Part shown: positions 44,433-57,200 of the stretch, in pieces
Position numbering within the stretch: the stretch's first letter is position 1
Layout of the letters: every line of letters starts with the position of its first letter
Origin: Juglans regia
Lineage: Eukaryota > Streptophyta > Magnoliopsida > Fagales > Juglandaceae
Reading direction: 5' to 3'
NCBI RefSeq assembly: GCF_001411555.2
Contig: NC_049909.1
Coordinates: 5,091,485 to 5,155,484 of the forward strand
Length of the DNA: 64,000 nucleotides
Notes under the pieces: model-generated
Seen by the model: only the letters and a program-made list of their open reading frames with translations
Told to the model about the DNA's origin: nothing
Database searches by the model: none
Position numbers and translations under genes: made by a program

Positions 44433-46602
44433 TTAGCCCAACAATTCGGGAATCATAGCACGACCCCTACTCTTAATCCCCTTAAATGAGGCCGTGAAGA
44501 ACATTGGAAGATGCTTGGACATAAAGAATTCCAAAACTACATTCCACACATCAATTTTAACCACTTCCCAACAACTTTTATAGAAACCAAAACCAAAACC
44601 ATCAAGACCCGGAGCACTTTGAGACGGAATGGAAGACAAGGCCTCAAAAACTTCCTCTATAGTAGGCGCACGAAGAAGTGAGCTATTTTCTTCCTCTGTG
44701 ATGACTGAATCAATGAGGTGATCCAGTCTAGGTAGCTCAACTAATTGCTCCCTTTAAATGAAAGAAGAAAAATACTCCACTGCCCCTTGGTGTATGCTTT
44801 CCGGCATCTCATAAACCGCCACATTCGATCTCATTTCCAGCACTCTTTTCCTCCTCTTATTAGCAAGGCAAGCATGAAAAAATTTAGAGTTTCGGTCACC
44901 ATCCACCTTCCATTTTAATTTTTCCATTTGTGCCAAGCGTACCTCTTCTCGTCTCCACCAGCTTGCCGAATTCGAGACTGCCATATGTAACTCTCTCTCC
45001 AAATTTTCCTCCCAATTATCTAGTAGATGTTGCTCAATCTCCTCAACCTGTCTTTCCAGCGCATCAATACGACCCAATGTATGACCAAAGACCATTTTAT
45101 TCCACTCCCTTAACACCACCTTAGTCTGCTTTAGTTTTCTAGTCAAAATCTGAATGGCCGAACCTTCCACCCGTAAGTCCCAACCTATTCGGATATAGTC
45201 CAAAAAACTATGATGGTCCGCCCACATTTGTTGAAAACGAAAAGGGGCCGGGCCATAGACGAACGGATCTTTCTTGAGTTCAATAAACAAGGGAGCATGA
45301 TCTGAAGTAGAATGTGGCAAATATGAACAAATGGCATTAGGAAACAAAGCAAGGGAAGAACTATCCATAAGAGCACGATCAAGACGGGCCCATGACTGGG
45401 CAAGCCCCGATTGCCCATTACACCATGTAAACATACTACCTTTTGTAGCCATTTCCAGCAACCCTCCTTGGTGAATCCAATTATTAAAATCTTCCATTGC
45501 CATGCTAGGCCGAGGCCTACCTCTCCTCCTTTCTGAATCATTACGGATAATATTAAAATCACCCGCAAACACACAAGGATATGATCCCAAATTTTGAGAT
45601 CTGAGATCATCACAAAGGAGTCTTCTCTTCGCCATGGTACATTTAGCATAAACCACAGTGAGTAAGAACATCTCAGTCCCTTCACCTACTAGCATAGAAA
45701 TAAATTGCATTCCCAATCGAACCACATGCACCATATAGGAACTATTCCAGAAAATCTAGATTTTTCCCCCTTCATCCTCATTAGACACAACACTATCAAA
45801 ATTCAAACAACACGCCAATTTACGAGCTTCCTCTAAATTTTGAAATGGTTCTAATAGAGCAACAAATTTCGGTTTCAACTTACCAATCAACTTCTTTACT
45901 CTACTCCTGGAAGTCCCAATCCCTCTAATATTCCATACAAAAATGGAATCAATCATTGAGCAAGGTTTGAAAGTCGGGCATGAACCCGAGAGGAACTTCA
46001 CATTTTAACAAACATTTTTTTCTTATATTTCTTCTTACCTTCATTAGCCTCAGACTTCGTAAGATACTCTCTATCCTGCGGGAAACTCTCAGATTGAAAA
46101 TCCGATTCAGGTTCTGATACAGTATGTTCCAACATAAGCATCTTCGCCCCAGAAACCTCTTCATTCTCCTCCTCCGCATGAACCAGAAAATCCGGTTCAG
46201 ATTCTAATGATTTGTTATGCACGACGCACAACTCCCCTGCCTCAAACAGTTCCCCACCCTCACTGGGCAACATCATCATAGTTTCAAGAGGCGATTGCAT
46301 ACAGCCCACCAATGTATTTTCCCCCATGCTAGCATCCGTAGCATTCTCATCATGAACGGGCAAATGTTTTTCTATTTCCATAAACTTTAATTCAATAGAA
46401 GACATGTGAACACCGTGGAGAACACAACTTCACCCTCTGGCGCAGCATCTCCCTCTATTAACAGCAAAATAGAAGCACCTGCATTCTCAGGAAGCACTAT
46501 AACACCACCCACTGACTTAGACGGATGACCTTCTTCAGATGAAACCAACTCTTCAACCAAAATACCCCCCACTTCCAAGTCCGTCACCAATGTTTCTTCC
46601 GT
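44433..46602 (-). pseudogene. LINE (L1-type) fragment: ORF1 end, endonuclease, start of reverse transcriptase
   Basis: Minus-strand order from the right: acidic ORF1-like frames (46387-46614 and 45998-46405), then the ORF2 entry WNIRGIGTSRSRVKKLI and FVALLEPF (45756-46001). A 326-codon frame (44754-45734) holds the endonuclease: VVYAKC, VFAGDFNIIRND, SMFTWCNGQSGLAQSWARLD and SDHAPLFIEL, followed by the linker SWWRREEVRLAQMEKLKWKV with GDRNSKFFHA. The reverse transcriptase begins (APGLDGFGFGFYKSCWEVV) and then stops near 44433; the rest and the 3' tail are missing. This frame is the best preserved LINE segment in the window. It is related to, but distinct from, the plus-strand LINE. Confidence 0.88.
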
Positions 46603-49294
46603 CACAAAAGACACTCTTGGGCAGCTTTTCTTAACTCTTTTGCACGCCTAATTCAAAGCTTTTGTAAGTATTTTCTCAAACAATTTCCCTTCATTTAAGT
46701 TCTTTCGTTTTGAGTCTAGTTTACGTGGATACCTTTTTTGTTCCATTTAGACATCATTTGATCTATCAAAAGTTATTTAAACCCCATAAAGGTCATTCTG
46801 GGATATAAAATGGAGAGTGTGTTTTGGTGTTTTTGACCAAGCTAATGAATAGATCTCGGTCCAAAATTTTTATGCAGTACTGTTAACATGTGTATATGAT
46901 TATTGGTTGAGGATTTGTTGCATGACCAAAAATTTTGGTGAAAGATTCTTTTAGATCTAGAAACTTAGAAACTGGAAGAGGAAAAACAATTTATGTTTTG
47001 AGGAACTTTAAATCTTTTATGGTGCAATCTTATTCTAATGGTTTTGATATTTTTATTTGAGGATCCTAAGCCTCTTATATACATCTTAGAATTTTGGTTT
47101 GAGGATATTTGATTCTATTTTCAAAGATATGAAATTTTATGCAATGAGATATTCGGTTAGGCCAAAATGATGATGTTCTTGGCTAAATTCATGTTTTGGT
47201 TGTTTTGTAACTATGCGATCTTGAGTTTAAAGCTTAGATCTGTTTTAGGGCACATTTTTAAACCATATGATGTTTTGGTTTGAAGATCACCATCTTTTTA
47301 AGTCTTGGACCAAGAGGTTGATCAAAACAAGTTACAAACAAAAATATGTTTTGAACTTAGAAGAAAAACAAAAAAGTTCAACTATGGTTTTAGTGATTTT
47401 GATGACTTTTGTTCATGATTAAGAACATGATTATTCTTAGGAATTTGTTATGAGTATATTAGAAGAAAATTTTTGGTTTAATCATTTGTTTTGAAATTTG
47501 AAAGAATTGTAACAAAAATCAAGGGAAATAGCCTATGTAAGTTTTGGCCTCTATAGAGTTTTAATGGCTGTGTTTAGGTTTAAATTCTTCTGAATTGATA
47601 TTTGAGCTTAGCACAAAATTTACATGAGGTATGAAAATTTCGGTGATTTTTAGAGTTAGGATGCAAAATCCTTAAGTTAGGGGTAAAATTATCATTTTTT
47701 TCACATGTAGAGGGCCAAATGGTAATTTTATTCTAAGTTAATATTTTTCCATCTTTCTAATTGTTAATGATTAAGTTCTAACTTTTAAAAATCACTACTT
47801 TTAGTTCCTTTTGATCGCGCTTGAGTTTTGTTAAGAAATGTGAAGACCGAGGTAAGTTAGTTTTTAACTTACTATCAGTTTAATGTGTATGAGTGATGAG
47901 TAAAGAAACTATAGTGCATGTATGTATGTTATTATATGTGTCATGCCAAGTCATTACATATTTATCTATCACAGAATTTATTCTGTCATGAATTGTTCAT
48001 CTATTATGCAAGATATTCTGTTACATTTTACTATACATTGCAAGTACGTCTTGTTAAGTATGTCATTTGTTACATGTATGTCATGTCATGTAATACTCAC
48101 TGTTATTTCATGTTAAATATGTTGTCTATTATATGTTATGTCATGCTAAGTATGTTGTCTATTATATGTTGTGCCATGTTACGAAATGTTTCTATCTCAA
48201 GTAGGTCATATCTTTTGTGGTACGTTCGAGACATGTTGTATTACGTCAAGACTTCTGTCCTTTCGTATTCCAGTCACGTTTCATCTCGAATACAGTTTGT
48301 GTATTTCGAGAACAGTCATATCAAGTTGTTCATGTACGTCCTCGTGCCGTTAAGTTATTATTTAGTTCATGGTTATTGTTAAATCATGGTAACCCCATGA
48401 GATAAGACTACTCTATCATGGTAATTCCATGATATAAGACTATACTATCATGGTAACCCCACGAGACAAGAAAATCATGGTAATTCCATGAGATAAGAAT
48501 ATGTTTCGAGTTCATGTTAAGTCAAGTCTCAGATCAAGTTCATGTTAAGTCAAGTCTCAAATCAAGTTCATGTTAAGTCAAGTCTCAGATCAAATTCATG
48601 TTAAGTCAAGTTTCAAATCAAGTTCATGTCAAATCAAGTCTTAGTTTAAGTTCAGTTCAGTTTAAACAAGTCAAGTTCAATTCACGCTTCAATTTAAGTT
48701 ACATCAGTTATGTTATGTTGTATGTCAAGTTATGCTATGATTACTTATGACTTTGATTATGCATTCATGTTTTTACTGCCATGCATGCACCATTAACCTG
48801 TATGGAGTTTTTTGTTAACTTGTTGAAATTTGTAATCAAATCTCAATGTGGTAGTCTCAACTACCATTCCCTCCTAATGGTAGATCTTGTTACAGGATCT
48901 GAAGGAGAGTCAAGAATTGACCAACTGGAAACGATCGACTAAGCGACGGTACGACGTCAGTGATAGAATAGTAATTAACTTAAATTACTACTTGTACTTA
49001 TGGAGTTGAATCTCCAGTACTCTCTTGATCACATCCATTTTAGACTAGCGTTGCGATCTTAGTTGTTTAGTATTGCATTATGTATAAAGTATGTTCTAGG
49101 AATTTAAGATATTTTCAGTTTGGTGCATAGTATGTCTAAAGAAAAAAATTATCTGTTGCGAATATTGCATAATGCTAGATGCATGTTATAAATATTGCAT
49201 CATATATGTAATGAACGGGGCAGGTAATCTTGCGTTGCATGTCTCGACGCTTCAAATGTCTGTCCAATCCCAAGCAGAATTTGGGGGCGTCACA
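46603..49294 (-). mobile_element. Family-2 LTR-like unit, 5' part, minus strand
   Basis: Read on the minus strand it starts TGTGACGCCCCC at 49294 and is collinear with 14544-17690 of the complete copy, including the CATG-rich stretches and the CCTACATG..AAATGGTAA region. It stops at 46603, where it abuts the LINE fragment, so its 3' part is lost. The frames at 47918-48405 are translations of low-complexity repeats. Confidence 0.8.
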
Positions 49295-49853
49295 AGACGT
49301 ATGCATTATGCGGAACCACGTAAATCTATGTGTCTCCTCCTTTTATTTTCCATTCATTGCCATGGATGCATGCATTGTCGCCGTACAGCTGCACTGGATA
49401 ATGCGAGGGGGGGAGGGACTCTAGACCACATTGATCGAGGCCCGAATGTCCATAGCAGGCCGGGAATGACTCTTTCTCCTCTTCCGGCCTGTTATGCGAT
49501 TTGTTTAGCATTAGCAGTTGGCGTCGTCTGTGGGATCTGAGTTACTTTCTACACCAAAAGTAACAGAAGGATGATTTTTCGGCACGCTAAATACTCTTCG
49601 AATGAGCACATAAAAATTCTCCAAGATAAGTGTTCTCAAACTTTTGGCTTTTATTTTTGTGAGAAACACTCCTGGAGAGAATGAGTGAGTAAACGTTTTC
49701 TGGCCCAAGCGGTTAAGCTCTTTGCACTTAAGTGCTTTCCAAGTCTGTAGGTCCGAGAACCCAAACATCCTGGCCACTTCAATTGTATGTGCCCACTAGT
49801 CCATGCACGGTTAGAGAGGGTGAGCATTGTGCACTTAAGTGCATAGTACCATG
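49295..49853. other. Spacer with a Tat-like primer-binding-site motif
   Basis: On the plus strand, GTTGGCGTCGTCTGTGGGAT at about 49516-49535 resembles the TTGGCGCCGTCTGTGGGAA primer-binding site of Tat/Ogre-type gypsy elements. The preceding TTAGCATTAGCA could be an LTR end. Nothing else coding is recognised in these 559 bases. It separates two truncated minus-strand family-2 pieces. Confidence 0.45.
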
Positions 49854-51896
49854 TGTAACAGACCACTAGAAATTCACTACTGAAATTTCTATTGACTTTA
49901 GGAATCTCGTGAAAATCACATAAGTTTTTACGAATCGACCAATCGCACAGATTTTAGTCTGTCAGCATAGTCAGTGTTATCACTAACTATAGTGCTAGGA
50001 ATATGAGTTTAATTATTTGAGATAGTTAGAAGTGTCAAAATGCATTATGGTCTATACCATTAGACTCAGTTGATTATTTATAATTTTTTTTCGCAGTAAC
50101 CCATTTTCACAATTTCGGACGTAACGCCTGTTCGAAATTGTGAAATTATTTTCAGGTGCACTTCGGGGTTGAATTTCGGTAAACGATTTTCACTATAGGT
50201 TAATATGAATATTTAGGATTTTTCAGTACTAAGTTTATTATGCATTTTTTTCGGAGTGAATAGTAACCTCGATAAGCGCACTAAGTGCAATGTTTTAAAA
50301 TTCCCGTGTGGAATGTCCAAATTAGATTAGAGAAGTTTTATTTTGACACTTGGAAAGATCTTAGCCACATATAGTGAATAGTATTAGACACTTAGCACCA
50401 TGAGGAACCATTAGATGGATTTCTGAAGGAAATCAAGGTTTGTGAAGGAAATCAAGATGTGAGATCATGCCACCTAAGCAAAATTATGTTTCATCTGATC
50501 AACCAAATTATGCCAAACTAAAGAGGGTTTCAATCCTAGCGAAACCCTAAATGGTTGGGATCCAATTGAAACCCCAAAAGCTTGGTTGAAACCGCAACCC
50601 TAAACGGTTTCCCAAACCCTAAAGTTGGCCTTCAAACCCTTTTTAATTCGATTTTTAGCATTGTGTTTAATCACTTGATTAAATCACTTCCACATGTTAT
50701 TAATTAATCAAATCCTTGTTATGATATCATTATCCAACCTTTTAAACCTTGAAAATTTGATTGGGCCAAGAAAAATTGGATTTGGGCTTGATAGCATCTC
50801 AAACCCTAACCAAACCCCATTTGAACCTCTAATTGAATCCCACATGGTTGAGGCCCACCAAGGCCCACAAATTTGGCCACCTTGGCAAAGCTTCTTGAAG
50901 AAGTTTCCTCCACAACAAGGCAGACCATTCACTGTTATTGGTTGCACCCAATAGTGCCTTAATGTGAAGGAGAAATCCACCCCATCAACCTCCATATCTC
51001 ACAGCTGCTGCAGGCAGTCCTTGCCCCTCACTATTCTCCACTTTGTGTCACATAGCACCTCCAATCATGGGTCATTCAAGCCCATAACTTTCCCTTCCTG
51101 GAGTCTAAAGTCATTCAAGACACATTTCACTCCTTTTTATCACTTCTTCACCCTGTTCTTAGAGAGAAACTCAAAAGAGCTCTCTCGGGCAGATTTCTGG
51201 GTCTTTTTGCGTGGAGCTTTTAAATCCTTTGCAGGTATTTTCGCACGATGACTCCTTCATAAAAGTTGTTCATATTTGAGTTTAGCTTCCCTGGATATCT
51301 TATTAGTCTCATTACATGCTCATTTGGTTGGTCAAAAGTGTTGTTAACCATGGAAATGTCATTCTGGGCTTGAAACTGTAGTGTATGTTATGTTTTGGAA
51401 TTTTTTACCAAGCTAATGGATATATCATGGTCCAAAAATTTTATGGAGTGTTGTTAGCATGTGTTTATAAATTTTCATTGAGGTTTAGTTGCATGAATAA
51501 AGCTTTTGATGATAGATTTCCTTAGATCTAAAAACTTGAAAACTAGAAGTGGAAAAACAGTTTTTGTTTTGAGAAAGTTTGAATATTTCGTGGTCTAATC
51601 TTACTCCAAAGGCTTTGAAAGTTTTATGTGATGATCCTAAGCCTCTTATATACATGTTAGGATATTATTTTGAAGATATTTAGTATTATTTTTAAAGATA
51701 TGATTTTTCTATGCAAGAGGATGTCAGTTAGGCCTAAGATTTGATATTTTTGGATTAGATCCACGTTTTATTGAGTTTTAGCAAGAGGATGTCGGTTAGA
51801 TCCACGTTTTATGGTTGGATTTTCTTTAAGACACATTTTTAAACCATGTGATATTTTAGTTTGAAGATCACATGTTTTTAAGGCATGGATCAAGAG
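49854..51896 (-). mobile_element. Family-2 LTR-like unit, 3' part, minus strand
   Basis: The minus-strand 3' end is TGTTACA at 49854, matching the ends of the complete copies, and homology to the complement of about 56785-58805 continues to CATGGATCAAGAGAT at 51896. There it breaks off into unrelated sequence. This is the half missing from 46603-49294, but the order of the two halves shows they are not one intact unit. Confidence 0.78.
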
Positions 51897-51897
51897 A

Positions 51898-53434
51898 TCA
51901 CTGAGCGACCTCCACCTGGCCCAGTGTCTCTTCAAACGAAAGGAAGGCCACCATCTTCGAACCAGACTCGTGGGGGGGCGGATTGCTAAAAATCTTAAAA
52001 AAGTGGGAGGAGGTGGCAATGTCGTCCTCCTCATCTTCTTCCACATAACATTAAAGAAAACTGGCTTAGGAAGCGTGACACCCAGAAAATGAGGCATAGT
52101 CTACCAAAGTTCAAACTATTACCTATCAGCAGGTTCCCCAGCGGAAGTTGAGGAGGGGGGAGGGGACTTGTCGTGGGAGCAGCTCGGCGAGAGCTACCCT
52201 CCCCCTTTCGAGGGGCGCTTGTTGAAGAAGGACGCGAAGAACTCTCAGAGGCCCTCTATGCTGGGACTTGGGGGCCCAGACGCAAAGAACTTCCACGGGC
52301 CCTCTGCACTCGAACTTGAGGGCCCGAAAGAGAACTCCCAGGGGCCTTGTGCATTAGGACCTGGGGCGCCGATCGAGGAGCACCACCATATGCACTAAAG
52401 GGAGACCCCGTTGGCAGATGAAGTGATGAACCAGAAGGCTTGGCGCTGCCTCGGGTTAGTAGAGCAGTATGGGGAGGCCTGGAGGGATGAGAGTGAGAGT
52501 CCCCAGCTCCAGGGCAAGAAGTGAATCCAATAGAGCGATCTTCTGTTCGTGGCTGCTTCTCCTGGCCACCTCCTAGTGGGGAGGTGGCTCGACGTTTCCC
52601 CCTAGGAGGGGCAGGGGGGACCATAAAGAACTCCCGATCGAGCACATGCGAGTGGTAGGGAAGTGTTAAATAATGCCAAATGTTGGTGTCCGTCAACAAC
52701 ATCTCGGACTCAGAAAGTGTAGGGTGAGCCGCAACCCAAGACATCACAGTGGCAACCCTAAGTTCTTCTCTTTCTGATAGCTTGATAGAAAGAGACTTTG
52801 AAGTTGGCACGTCGGCCCAGACTGCACGGACAGGAAATTCTCGGTTAACCAGTTCCTCTTAAGGGAACTCCCAGGTTGACCGAAAGACAAAAAAGAAACG
52901 TCATTTCCAATCCTTAATTGAAGAATAGCGCTTCTCCAAGGAGACAAAGCATTTCTCTAGAGATTGAGATTGAAAGCTATAGATACTCCCTTTGAGATGG
53001 ATGATGCGATACACAGACAGAAACTCTCGGGCTGTCAGGTCTGGGTAAACCTTTGAATCTTCAATGAGAACGATCTGAAAGGCGATGCAACTAGCCATCA
53101 TCAAACGCCAGATGTTGGGACTGAGTTGTGCCAAGGCCAATCCCAAGAAGTCTAGAATGTCCCTGACAGGGTGGCAGAACGACAACCACAACCTATTAGT
53201 AAACATTAGAGGATAGAGGGCAACTCATGTCACTAGTCCATCAGCATCAATCGTGGTGACACGAGAACCAGGAATCTCCAGAACGGTCTCCGGAGGAATG
53301 TGGTACGACCTACAGTAAGCATGAAGGTCATCACCAGTCAAGATAGACGACCACCATCTCCTAGCAAAGTAACGAGCTTCAGCGTCACTTCGATCAACCA
53401 TGGTAGGGAAGGGAAGAAAGACAAAGGTTCGCAA
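51898..53434 (-). pseudogene. 'Putative gypsy type transposon' N-terminal protein, broken
   Basis: On the minus strand an ATG at about 53402 opens MVDRSDAEARYFARRWW and IPPETVLEIPGSRVTTIDAD. After one stop it continues MFTNRLWLSFCHPVRDILDF, LAQLSPNIWRLMMASCIAF and FYSVYRIIHLKG-like sequence (52901-53206), then a frame (52256-52810) with a Pro/Ser/Gly-rich tail. The pattern of a short globular domain containing P..RDxLxxxxLAxxQLSPNxWR fits the plant family annotated as 'putative gypsy type transposon' (Pfam PF04195), found in the gag region of large gypsy elements. At least two stops or frameshifts make it a pseudogene. Name assigned from memory of the family. Confidence 0.65.
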
Positions 53435-54229
53435 ACAAAGGAGGAAGAAGATGAAGACCCGAAGAAGAAGATGAAGAAGAGTTTTGAAGAAAAAGAGTAA
53501 TAGAAGGGGACAAAGGAAGGGGAGTGACAGCCTTAAATAGGGGTGAGGGGACGACTAGCACGGAATCCGAAGGGGCATGACAGTTATGGGAAAATGAACC
53601 AGGCAGCACCAGTAGGGCACGTGGACTGTATAGGCCAACCCCAAACGACGCTTGTAAGCACCAGAAGTCCCCCTGATGCAACAACCTTAATTAATGAGGT
53701 GGGAACATTCATTTACCTTCCGCATGGGGGAGTTAAAGTGCTGCAGGGTCATTCCGCATGGGGGAGTTAAAGCGCCACAAGGTTGTTCTCATGTGTCCCA
53801 ACGACCTAGAGAAAATGAACTGGCAAATGAGGACGTGTGGATGTCACAGCTCCTATTCACTCCAACACTTGGCAAAGATAGCCATAACGACCCCTTGGCT
53901 TAGATGCAGAAGAACATGAATGCATTTTTTTTTTATAATTCTTATCCCACAAGCGTGCTAGGAATTCGCGGCGTACTGTGACGGGTGTTATCCCCTAGGC
54001 CAGACCAGGAGAAAGGCCTGGTCTCGAGCCCATATATGAGGACTTGGCTAGACCGAGCATACTAGAAAGATCCAGATCTGAGCCCAGACCTGAGGGTCTA
54101 GGCTTGGCTGAGTAGAGCAAACTTAGGAGGCCTAACTAGAAGGGATGGTTAGATAGGAAACCATGGCAAACATATGGCAGGGAGGACTATCTGACACCCC
54201 ACTAGCCGACATGCAGAGACATTCCCTAA
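53435..54229. other. Probable 5' flank/LTR region of the minus-strand gypsy-type element
   Basis: No coding domain is seen. CTATTTAAGG on the minus strand near 53540 is TATA-like and lies upstream of the minus-strand frame. Two copies of CCGCATGGGGGAGTTAAAG lie at about 53720-53770. The stretch ends in CCTAA, the target of the family-2 insertion. Confidence 0.4.
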
Positions 54230-57200
54230 TGTGACGCCCCCAAATTCCGCTTGGGATCGGACGGACATTTGAAGTGTCGAGACATGCAACACAAGGTTAC
54301 CTGCCCCCGTTCATGACATATAAGATGCAATATTCCTAACATGCATCTAGCATTATGCAATATTCGCAGCGGATAATTTTTTTTTCTTTAGCAATACTAT
54401 GCACCAAACTAAAATATCTCAAATACTTAAAACATACTCCATACTTAACGACATACTAAACAACTAAGATCACAATAATAGTCCATAAGGTTGTGATCAA
54501 AAGAGTGCTGGAGATTGAACTCCACCAATACAAGTAGTAATCTGAGGTAACTATTGTAATACCATCTACGTCGCACCGTCGCTTAGTCGGCCGTTTCCAG
54601 TTGGTCGATTCCCGGTTCTCCTTCAGATCCTATAACAAAATCTACCATTCGGGGGGAATGGTAGTTGGGACTACCATAATGAGATTTGATTACAAATCTC
54701 AGCAAGTTAACAGAAAACCTCCACATAGGTTAATGATGCATGCATGGGAGTAAAAGCATCAAAGCATAATCAAATCATAAGTAATCATAGCATAACTTGA
54801 CGTACAACATAACATAACTGGCATAACTTAAACTGAAACTGAAGCTTAGCATGAACGTGACTTGAAACATAGCATGAACGTGAACTTGAAATATAACATG
54901 GACTTAAAACATAACATGAACGTGAACATGCATAATTTGAACATGAACTTGAGCATGACATAACATAAATGTGAACTTGGAACATAACGTAAATGTGAAT
55001 ATAACATAACATGAACTTAAAACATATTCTTGTCTCATGGGATTACCATGATTGCGTGAACGTAAACTTGAACGTAACATAACGTGAACTTGAAACATGA
55101 CTTGAACGTGAAATACATGAACTTGAAATCTTATTCAATAGGCTTAATCATTAAAGTGACCATATGGGTGCTACACAGGTCCCCTTGAGCCGTGTGTCCC
55201 TGCCGATTACCGCATCACATCACAGGTTTCTATACCAGCTGTGAGTGCGTTAATACGTACTCCACAGTTGTTGTGGCCCCACGTATTCTACGTGTCACAA
55301 TTGCTGTGTCTCACGTAGTGTATGCTCCACAGTTGTTGTGGCCCCATGACTTATTTGTTTGTGCCACACTTGCTGTGGACACACGTAACGTAATGTGTGG
55401 CACCATCGGCGTTAGTGCCTGGCGCGCTCCGGTGACCAGCTAATTAGGCCCCATTCGCAACCTGTTGACTGTACTTTGTCAACCCAGGGAATTTCACACC
55501 TATTTAGACACTCCAGCGTGAACAAAGGAGTTCCACTAGGATATTACCCCATCCTAGCGCTTAGGGTCGTGATTGACATGAATAACTTAACTGGCATACA
55601 TGACATTTCGTAACGTGACGTAACATGATCGTGACATAAAAGACAAAAGTCCTGACGTAGCATAACATGACATGAACATAAGATGACAGACATGACATAG
55701 TTCAAGACATAAATGTAACAGAATACATTTCATAACATGGCATACATGTAACATGCAACATTTCGTAACATGGCATACCATATAACAGACAACATTTCAT
55801 AACATGGTGTAACATGTGACAGTGAATCTTACATGACATAAAATACATGTAACATATGGCATACTTAACTTAACATGACATGCTTGCAATGTATAGGAAT
55901 ACGTGACAGAATATCTTTTGTAACAGATGAATAATTCATGACAGAATAAATTTTGTGTAACAGATAAATATGTAATGACTTGGCATGGCACATATGATAA
56001 CATGCATACATACAATTTAGTTCCCTTACTTATCACTCATACACATTAAACTGATAGTAAGTTAAAAGCCAACTTACCTCCATCGTCGCGTTCTACTAGA
56101 ATAAAGCGCGAAACACGAGGAACTGTAAAAGGTTATTCTAAAAATTAGAAATTAATTACTAACAATTAGAAATGTGAAAAGAGACAACTTAGAGTAAAAT
56201 TACCATTTTACCCTCTACATGTGGACAAATGACCATTTTACCCCCTAACTTAAGGATTTGATATCCTAATTCCAAAAAATTACCAAAATTTACATTCCTC
56301 ATGTAAATTTTCTCCCAAACTCAAATCTCAACTCAGAAAAATGTAAAACCAATCACAACTATGAAAAACTCACTATGGCCGAAACCTACATAGGCCATTT
56401 GTCTTATTTTGGTTGCAATTCTTTCAAGTTCCAAAACTCATGAATAAACCAAAATCTTGTAACAAAGATCTTCCTATCCTAAGTTTAAAAACACCCTTAA
56501 AACTATCCATTAAGAAAAAGCTAATTATCAATACCAAACTTTTTGTAAAAAGACCCAAACTTTTTAACAAAAAGTAAACCTTAAATCACAAGTTTTGACC
56601 TTAATAAAAACATCTCCAAGAATTCCAAAAAATCAAATCTTACTTCTAACATATTCATAACATCATCCTAAGATCAAACATGCTTTAAAACATCAAACAA
56701 AACTCACCAAAAACACAAAACAACACTTGGAGTTTTTGGTTTTAAACTTAGTCCAAAACAGAAACTGATTTTCCCAACTAACTATGATCAATCTCTTGAT
56801 CCATGGCTTAAAGACATGTGATCTTCAAACTAACACATCACATGGTTTAAAAATGTGTCCTAAAGAAGATCCAACCATCAAACTTAAAATCACATGGATA
56901 AAATTTAATAAAACATGGATCTAACTCAAAAACATCAAAGTTTAGGCCTAACCAAAATCCTCTTGCATAGAAAATCATATCTTTAAAAATAATACTAAAT
57001 ATCTTCGAAATAACATCCTAACATTTATATAAGAGGCTTAGGATCATCATATAAAAATATCAAAGCCTTTGGAATAAGATTAAACCACGAAATATTCAAA
57101 CTTTCACCAAACAGAAACTGTTTTTCGACTTCCAGTTTTCAAGTTTCTAACTCTAAGAAAATCTATCATCAAAAGCTTTATTCATGCAACAAAACCTCAA

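Noticed and set aside
47918..48405. 154-codon Tyr/Cys/Ser-rich frame
   Set aside because: It lies in the CATG-rich low-complexity part of the minus-strand family-2 unit; equivalent parts of the other copies do not conserve it.
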